Assembly (NCBI GenBank): GCA_036311285.1
Contig: JAXJQF010000006.1
Span: 9,726 to 73,725, forward strand
From: JAXJQF01 sp036311285
GTDB lineage: Bacteria > Pseudomonadota > Gammaproteobacteria > Enterobacterales > Succinivibrionaceae
DNA: 64,000 nt
Direction of reading: 5' to 3'
Positions 58,405 to 64,000 of this stretch are shown piece by piece. Position 1 is the first letter of the stretch, and each line of letters begins with the position of its first letter. The notes under the pieces were generated by a model. That model was not told the origin of the DNA. It ran no database searches and was given only the letters and a program-made list of their open reading frames with translations. A program made the position numbers and the translations under genes.

Positions 58405-59022
58405 ATGGCTGAAATAATTTTACCGTTTGAATACCCTGTTCCTAAAAGTGAATGTGTATATGCAGGAACGGATGAGGTTGGTAGAGGGCCATTAGTAGGG
58501 AACGTCGTTGCTGCGGCTGTTATTCTTGATCCATCTGTAAAAATTGAAGGTCTTACAGATTCTAAAAAGTTATCAGAAAAGAAACGAGAAGCTTTATTTC
58601 CAATTATAATGGAGAAAGCTTTAGCTATTGGTATTGGCGAGGCTAGTCCGGCTGAAATAGATGAAATCAATATCCTGTGGGCGTCTATGCTAGCAATGGA
58701 AAGAGCGGTAGCAAATTTAAAGATAGAGCCTAACATGGTTTTAGTGGATGGTAATAGAATTCCGAAAAACTTAGGAATTCCTGCGATTTCAGTAGTTAAA
58801 GGCGACGCTAGAGTTGAAGAAATAAGTGCAGCATCGATTGTTGCTAAAGTAATAAGAGATCGTCAGTTAATAGAGTTAGACCAAAAATATCCTCAGTATG
58901 GTTTTGCTTCTCATAAAGGATATCCAACAGCAGCACATTTAGAAGCTATCAATAAATATGGCTTATTACCAGAGTATCGTAAAAGCTTTGGTCCAGTGAA
59001 GAAATTATTAGGTTTAGATTAG
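58405..59022 (+). CDS. rnhB: Ribonuclease HII
   Basis: Removes RNA from RNA/DNA hybrids and single ribonucleotides from DNA. From ATG 58405 it has 205 residues (E. coli 198), with [12 protein letters not shown] (catalytic Asp23 and Glu24), [10 protein letters not shown] and [10 protein letters not shown]. The start follows AAGGAG by 12 bp, slightly long; TTG codons at 58372 and 58393 are less likely. Order lpxB-rnhB-dnaE-accA is as in E. coli. Confidence 0.95.
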   Translation: MAEIILPFEYPVPKSECVYAGTDEVGRGPLVGNVVAAAVILDPSVKIEGLTDSKKLSEKKREALFPIIMEKALAIGIGEASPAEIDEINILWASMLAMERAVANLKIEPNMVLVDGNRIPKNLGIPAISVVKGDARVEEISAASIVAKVIRDRQLIELDQKYPQYGFASHKGYPTAAHLEAINKYGLLPEYRKSFGPVKKLLGLD

Positions 59023-59044
59023 TTAATTATAAGGCATAGCTAAA

Positions 59045-62000
59045 ATGACTCAGCTTATAGATAGTTTTGTCCATTTATACGTTCATACAGATTACTCTAT
59101 GGATGATGGGTTAATGGATGTAAATGGTGTAGTGTCTCTGGCAAAGAAGCTAGGAATGCCTGCTGTATCTATAACTGATAAGATGAATCAGTGTAATGCC
59201 GTAAAGCTATGTGAGTGTGGTCGAGCTAAAGGTGTTAAACCTATTTACGGTATTGAATTAATTGTTTATGACGATACCTCAAAGAATATTGTTAATAAAG
59301 AGTTTTATAAAATTAAACTATATGCCATGAATAAGATTGGCTATAGAAATATCGTTGAACTTCAATCTGATGGATGGCGTCAAGGTAGTATTGATTATAA
59401 AACTTGTGTAAAGAAGAGTTGGCTAGAGAAGTATTCTCAAGGGGTAATTTGTTTATCTGGTGGAATATTTGGGGATGTTGCTAAAGCTATCTTTGAGGGG
59501 AATAAGGATGTAATTCAAGAAAAGATTGATTTTTATAAAAGAATTTATCCAAACAGATTTTATATCGAACTTACTCGTTGTGGACAATCTGGTGAGAATG
59601 AGTATATTGCGAAGGCTGTACAGTTTGCAAAGAATAACAATATCCCTATTGTAGCTACTAATCCAGTAATGTTTGCAACAGAACAGGATTATGAAATTCA
59701 TAAGATTAGAACAGCGATTCAAGCGAAAGTCGTTTTAAGCGATCCGAAATGGAATGATCCATATACACCAAAGATGTATATGCGTTCTGTTGAAGAGATG
59801 AAGGAGTTGTTCTCAGACTTACTTGAGGCGATTCAAAATACTGTCGCAATAGCGATGCGTTGTTCTGTTCCTATTTTGCTTGGTAAAAATTTCTTGCCAC
59901 ATATTGATACAGGTAATTTGACTGAAGCTGAATATCTGACAAAGATGTCATATGAGGGACTTGAAGAAAGGTTAAGATTTTTATATCCAGATGAAGCTGA
60001 ATACGAGAAACAAAAACCAAGATATGTACAGAGATTACAAGTAGAATTAGATGTTATTATTAACATGCAATTCCCGGGTTATTTCTTAATTGTGATGGAG
60101 TTTATTCAATGGTCAAAGAATAATGGCGTGCCAGTTGGACCAGGAAGAGGTTCAGGTGGAGGTTCGTTAGTAGCATATGCCATTAAGATTACAGACTTTG
60201 ATCCATTAAGATTCGATCTACTTTTTGAACGTTTTCTAAACCCAGAGCGTGTGTCGATGCCTGACTTTGACGTTGACTTCTGTACAAATAATCGTGATAG
60301 AGTAATTAAGCATGTAGCTGATCTGTATGGCCGTCAAGCTGTGTCTCAGATTATCACTTTTGGAACACTTGCTGCTAAGGCTTCAGTTAAAAGTGTTGCA
60401 AGAGTAATGGGAAAGAGCTATTCGTTTGGCGATAGAATAGCTAAGTCTATACCGAACAAACCTGGTATTACTCTTGATATTGCTTTAGGTCGTGTTGAAC
60501 GAAAGATAGAACTAGCTTCTAAAGAGTTTATTGATATGTACAACACTTCTGAAGAAATTAGAGAAGTGGTAGATATTGCATGTAAATTAGAAGGTATTAC
60601 AACTTCACATGGAAAGCATGCAGGTGGTGTGGTTATATCTCCAACTGTAATAACTGATTTTGCTCCACTTATGTGTGATGATTATGGTGGAGATTATAAA
60701 ACTCAGTTTGATAAGCATGACGTAGAAGAAGCGGGGTTAGTTAAGTTCGACTTCTTGGGACTTAAGACACTTACAATTATTGACTGGGCTTTAGAGATGA
60801 TCAATGCCAAGAAGGAAAGGCTAGGTGAACCTAAGGTTGATATTTCAGCTATAAATCTCGAAGACCCGGAATCTTATAAAGTTCTGCAAACAACTGAAAC
60901 TACAGCAGTATTCCAGTTAGAATCTAATGGTATGCGTGGTTTGATTAAGAAGATGCAACCCGATAGATTTGAAGATTTGATTGCATTAGTGGCATTGTAT
61001 CGTCCAGGTCCATTAGAATGTGGGATGGTGGATAATTACGTAGATAGAAAGCATGGTAGAGAAAAGGTTTCATATCCAGATCCAAACTTTCAGCATGAAT
61101 GTCTAAAACCTGTGTTAGATCCAACTTACGGTATTATTGTGTACCAAGAACAGGTAATGCAGATTGCTCAGGTATTAGCTGGTTACTCTCTAGGTGGTGC
61201 AGACTTATTACGTCGTGCGATGGGTAAGAAACAGCCTGAAGTAATGGCTGCCCAAAAGAGTGTATTTAAGGAAGGTGCTGAAAAGCAAGGTATTAACGGC
61301 GATTTGGCATTAAGTATATTTGACCTTGTAGAAAAGTTCGCAGGTTATGGTTTTAATAAGTCGCATTCAGCTGCTTATGCTTTAGTATCTTTTCAAACCT
61401 TATGGTTAAAAACCCATTATCCGGCAGAGTTTTTAGCCGCAATGATGACAGGTGATAAGTTAAATACAGATAAGCTAGTTTCATATATTCATGATGCAAG
61501 AAGATTAAATATTACAGTAATACCTCCAGATGTAAATATGGGTGAGGTAAACTTTATTGTAAATAATGACGGTGAAATTGTATTTAGCTTGAGTGCGATA
61601 AAAGGCGTTGGCGATGGTCATGTTGAACAAATTGTAAAGGAACGTAAGGAAAACGGATCTTTTAAGAGTTTGTTTGATTTTTGTCGTCGAATGGATAAGG
61701 CGATTGCGTCTAAAAAAGTTTTAGAAGCAATGATTTTAGGTGGTGCGTTTGATAAGATATGTGCAACACATCGACGTTCATTAGTTGCAAGCCTTGATGA
61801 TGCATTAATGATTGCATCTCAATCTACAAGCGATAGAAACAATGGTTGTATTGATATCTTTGCAGCATGCGGTTTTGATGAATTCATGGATCCTCCGTTA
61901 AAGGATGTACAACCATATTCTGTTAAAGAAAAGCTTCATGGAGAGGTTGAAAATTTAGGTTTGTACTTAACAGGCCATCCGTTAGATTCATATAAGGAAG

Positions 62001-62590
62001 AAATAAAGAACTTTACTAATATAAATATTTCGTCCATACAGGTTGACCCTAGTGTGTCAGAATATGCACAGCCACAAGAAAAGATAACAATTTGTGGAGT
62101 GATAGTAGACCTTCAAAGAAGAATCACAAAGAAAGGGGCTCCATATCTTCAAGGTTATATAGTTGATTATTCAGGTAAGATTTTATTTAACTTATGGCGT
62201 GATGATTATGAGAAGTACAATGATTTCTTAGAAGAGGATATGTTGGTTGTAGTAACTGGTAGCGCATCATTTGATTCATTTAATAACTCAAATAAGATCA
62301 GAATTGATACTCTCGAAAATATTGTGGAAGCAAGATTATCACGAGGACGAGCTTTAAGAATTTCTTTAGATCAAAGTTTTTCACAGGATATAAAACACAG
62401 TGAAACTTTATGTTCTGTTTTAGATAAGTATCCTGGAAATATGCCAGTTGAGTTAATATTAGAGCAAGATGATGGTGTATTGGTTTCAATGACTGATTAT
62501 CGTGTCATACCTTGTGATGAGTTGTTAGAAGAGATAAGATTTAAGTGTAAATCGTGTCTGTACAAAACAGCAACGTCATATGGAGAATAG
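59045..62590 (+). CDS. dnaE: DNA polymerase III alpha subunit
   Basis: Replicative C-family polymerase. Its 1181 residues (E. coli 1160) contain an N-terminal PHP domain (HLYVHTDYSMDDGLMDV), the palm with GRGSGGGSLVAYA and the catalytic PDFDVDFC (about residues 405-412), a helix-hairpin-helix region, the YGFNKSHSAAYALVS finger motif, and a C-terminal OB fold. It starts 23 bp after rnhB and precedes accA. Confidence 0.98.
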   Translation: MTQLIDSFVHLYVHTDYSMDDGLMDVNGVVSLAKKLGMPAVSITDKMNQCNAVKLCECGRAKGVKPIYGIELIVYDDTSKNIVNKEFYKIKLYAMNKIGYRNIVELQSDGWRQGSIDYKTCVKKSWLEKYSQGVICLSGGIFGDVAKAIFEGNKDVIQEKIDFYKRIYPNRFYIELTRCGQSGENEYIAKAVQFAKNNNIPIVATNPVMFATEQDYEIHKIRTAIQAKVVLSDPKWNDPYTPKMYMRSVEEMKELFSDLLEAIQNTVAIAMRCSVPILLGKNFLPHIDTGNLTEAEYLTKMSYEGLEERLRFLYPDEAEYEKQKPRYVQRLQVELDVIINMQFPGYFLIVMEFIQWSKNNGVPVGPGRGSGGGSLVAYAIKITDFDPLRFDLLFERFLNPERVSMPDFDVDFCTNNRDRVIKHVADLYGRQAVSQIITFGTLAAKASVKSVARVMGKSYSFGDRIAKSIPNKPGITLDIALGRVERKIELASKEFIDMYNTSEEIREVVDIACKLEGITTSHGKHAGGVVISPTVITDFAPLMCDDYGGDYKTQFDKHDVEEAGLVKFDFLGLKTLTIIDWALEMINAKKERLGEPKVDISAINLEDPESYKVLQTTETTAVFQLESNGMRGLIKKMQPDRFEDLIALVALYRPGPLECGMVDNYVDRKHGREKVSYPDPNFQHECLKPVLDPTYGIIVYQEQVMQIAQVLAGYSLGGADLLRRAMGKKQPEVMAAQKSVFKEGAEKQGINGDLALSIFDLVEKFAGYGFNKSHSAAYALVSFQTLWLKTHYPAEFLAAMMTGDKLNTDKLVSYIHDARRLNITVIPPDVNMGEVNFIVNNDGEIVFSLSAIKGVGDGHVEQIVKERKENGSFKSLFDFCRRMDKAIASKKVLEAMILGGAFDKICATHRRSLVASLDDALMIASQSTSDRNNGCIDIFAACGFDEFMDPPLKDVQPYSVKEKLHGEVENLGLYLTGHPLDSYKEEIKNFTNINISSIQVDPSVSEYAQPQEKITICGVIVDLQRRITKKGAPYLQGYIVDYSGKILFNLWRDDYEKYNDFLEEDMLVVVTGSASFDSFNNSNKIRIDTLENIVEARLSRGRALRISLDQSFSQDIKHSETLCSVLDKYPGNMPVELILEQDDGVLVSMTDYRVIPCDELLEEIRFKCKSCLYKTATSYGE

Positions 62591-62654
62591 CTTTTTATTA
62601 ATAAATATTGTAAAATGGATAAGTTAAGACTTTTATTTAAATAGAGGCATGTAA

Positions 62655-63617
62655 ATGAACATAAATTACCTAGAGTTTGAGCAACCTATTGCAGAATTAT
62701 TAGCTAAAATTGAAGAATTAAAGCAAGTTAGTTCTAATATTGGATCTGTGGATTTGTCAGATCAAATTGCCTCATTAGAAAACAAGTGTGAGGAATTAAC
62801 AAAAAAATTATTTTCTGACTTAGGTGCATGGCAGATTTCTCAAGTATCTAGACATCCATTAAGACCTTACACTTTAGATTACATTAAGGAAATCTTCACT
62901 GATTTTGAAGAATTACATGGTGACAGAGCTTATGCTGATGACCCTGCTATTATTGGAGGTATCGCTAGAATAGAAGGTGAACCTGTAATGGTTATCGGTC
63001 ACCAAAAGGGACGTGATGTACAAGAACGTACTTTAAGAAACTTTGGTATGCCTCGTCCAGAAGGTTATAGAAAAGCCTTAAGATTAATGCAAACAGCAGA
63101 AAGATTTAACTTACCTATTCTTACATTCATTGACACTCCAGGTGCATACCCAGGGGTTGGTGCTGAAGAAAGAGGTCAAGCTGAAGCAATTGCTAGAAAC
63201 TTAAAAGTTATGAGTGCTTTAAAGGTTCCAGTGATTTGTACTGTTATTGGCGAAGGTGGTTCAGGTGGAGCTTTAGCTATCGGTGTAGGTGACAGAGTTA
63301 ATATGTTACAGTATTCAACATATTCAGTAATTTCACCAGAAGGCTGTGCTTCTATTTTATGGAAGAGTGCTGACAAGGCTTCTTTGGCTGCTGAGGCAAT
63401 GAATATCACAGCTACAGCATTGAAGGATTTGAATTTAATTGATAATATCATTGAAGAGCCATTAGGTGGTGCTCACCGTGATTATGCTTTAATGGCTGCA
63501 AACTTAAAGCACAGATTGATGTTAGACTTAAATCAATTAAAGTTACAATCAACAGATCAATTACTTGATAGACGTTATCAACGCTTATTAAATTACTCAT
63601 ATTTATCAAATGTGTAA
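62655..63617 (+). CDS. accA: Acetyl-CoA carboxylase carboxyltransferase subunit alpha
   Basis: With AccD transfers the carboxyl group from biotin to acetyl-CoA, the committed step of fatty-acid synthesis. Its 320 residues match E. coli (319). Conserved segments are [46 protein letters not shown] and [11 protein letters not shown]. No intrinsic terminator was seen before the insertion-sequence end that begins about 60 bp downstream. Confidence 0.98.
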   Translation: MNINYLEFEQPIAELLAKIEELKQVSSNIGSVDLSDQIASLENKCEELTKKLFSDLGAWQISQVSRHPLRPYTLDYIKEIFTDFEELHGDRAYADDPAIIGGIARIEGEPVMVIGHQKGRDVQERTLRNFGMPRPEGYRKALRLMQTAERFNLPILTFIDTPGAYPGVGAEERGQAEAIARNLKVMSALKVPVICTVIGEGGSGGALAIGVGDRVNMLQYSTYSVISPEGCASILWKSADKASLAAEAMNITATALKDLNLIDNIIEEPLGGAHRDYALMAANLKHRLMLDLNQLKLQSTDQLLDRRYQRLLNYSYLSNV

Positions 63618-63678
63618 GAATACAGTTTGAAATAAGTAAATAGTTAATTAAAAGAGAAAGCTTTCATAAAATAATCTG

Positions 63679-63719
63679 GGCTCGGAAACCCACTACTCTT
63701 GAGTGGTGGGATGAGAGCC
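63679..63719. repeat. IS200/IS605-type subterminal hairpin
   Basis: CCCACTACTC (63689-63698) folds with GAGTGGTGGG (63701-63710), one G-T pair, and an outer GGCTC/GAGCC pair (about 63679-63683 and 63715-63719) extends it. It flanks the 3' end of tnpA. In this family hairpins near the ends are bound by TnpA. Whether it is the left or right end cannot be told without the rest of the element. Confidence 0.75.
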
Positions 63720-63730
63720 GTCTTTCTTTC

Positions 63731-64000
63731 TCAACCTTGCGTCTCTATATATCTTTGAATAGTAGCGGTGGAGACTTCACCTATGCTACAAGCAAAATAA
63801 CCATCTGACCAGAATATCTTTTTCTTCCAGTAACATTTAGACAGATATCTACTATATTTCTGCCATAACAGATAGGTAGTCTTTTGCTTTACAATTTTTA
63901 CGATATTAGCTACGCAATCAGTACAATCGTATCCAATAAGAAAATGGATGTGGTCTTTGTCTGTTTCCATAGCTAAAATCTCATAGCCTTTTTCTGTAGC
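63731..64000 (-). mobile_element. tnpA: IS200/IS605-family transposase TnpA (5' part outside window)
   Basis: Y1 HUH single-strand transposase. The frame is open to the right edge (it reads ATEKGYEILAMETDKDH), so the start lies outside the window and about 90 C-terminal residues are present. The HUH motif is DHIHFLI, the zinc-site-adjacent FWSDGYFACSIGEVS follows, and the nucleophilic tyrosine is in QRYIETQ. The element lies just after accA, in a region otherwise conserved across gammaproteobacteria. No tnpB is visible; one could lie to the right. Confidence 0.93.

Noticed and set aside
1..64000. tRNA, rRNA, tmRNA or known riboswitch genes
   Set aside because: No cloverleaf, CCA-ended element, TPP box or other familiar RNA class was recognised on either strand by reading; tRNAscan-SE and Infernal would settle it.

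Overview
This is an AT-rich (by eye about one third G+C; not computed) chromosomal segment of a gammaproteobacterium. The evidence is a CRP that is almost E. coli-like, the aroB-damX-rpe-gph-trpS order, the thiI/yajL/panE/xseB-ispA-dxs/yajQ/ampG neighbourhood, a six-gene Na+-NQR operon, and the long rpsB-tsf...cdsA-rseP-bamA-skp-lpxD-fabZ-lpxA-lpxB-rnhB-dnaE-accA block. Na+-NQR together with PdxS/PdxT and a PdxR-type regulator suggests a host-associated lineage near Pasteurellales, Vibrionales or Aeromonadales. I cannot name a family with confidence.

Layout. 1-5.3 kb: shikimate enzyme AroB (5' truncated), the SPOR division protein DamX, then Rpe, Gph and TrpS, with no dam gene where it usually sits. 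5.3-9.6 kb: an RND efflux adaptor/pump pair. 9.7-14.7 kb: ArgD; CRP (reverse strand) with a good CRP operator upstream; a PlsC-like acyltransferase; and a fold-III ornithine/lysine decarboxylase (reverse) with a structured leader. 15.2-18.4 kb: five type IV pilin-like genes (fimT-pilV-pilW-pilX-pilE, no pilY1). 18.5-21.3 kb: RlmJ and a YheS-type ABC-F protein (reverse). 21.5-24.6 kb: PLP synthase pdxS-pdxT and a divergent PdxR-type regulator. 24.7-33.9 kb: SlyD with a very long His/Cys tail, ThiI, YajL, PanE, XseB-IspA-Dxs, YajQ and AmpG. 34.2-40.0 kb: nqrABCDEF. 40.1-43.7 kb: glnD and map (reverse). 44.1-63.6 kb: translation (rpsB, tsf, frr), UMP kinase, isoprenoid/undecaprenyl and phospholipid steps (uppS, cdsA, dxr), outer-membrane assembly (rseP, bamA, skp), lipid A (lpxD, lpxA, lpxB, with fabZ), rnhB, dnaE and accA. 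63.7-64.0 kb: the end of an IS200/IS605-type element whose tnpA runs off the window.

The genes are mostly housekeeping, in tight co-directional operons with overlapping or near-touching ends and perfect-stem intrinsic terminators at operon ends. Dxs, Dxr, IspA and UppS supply undecaprenyl phosphate, whose carrier cycle supports the envelope genes nearby. FabZ, LpxA, LpxD, LpxB and AccA link fatty-acid and lipid A synthesis. I saw no tRNA, rRNA, CRISPR array, prophage or defence system, and nothing in the window supports a wholly new multi-gene system. The most interesting signals are regulatory or structural: the decarboxylase leader with mutually exclusive hairpins, a 19-codon mini-gene ending on a terminator, the missing dam, the SlyD tail, and the hairpin in front of nqrA.
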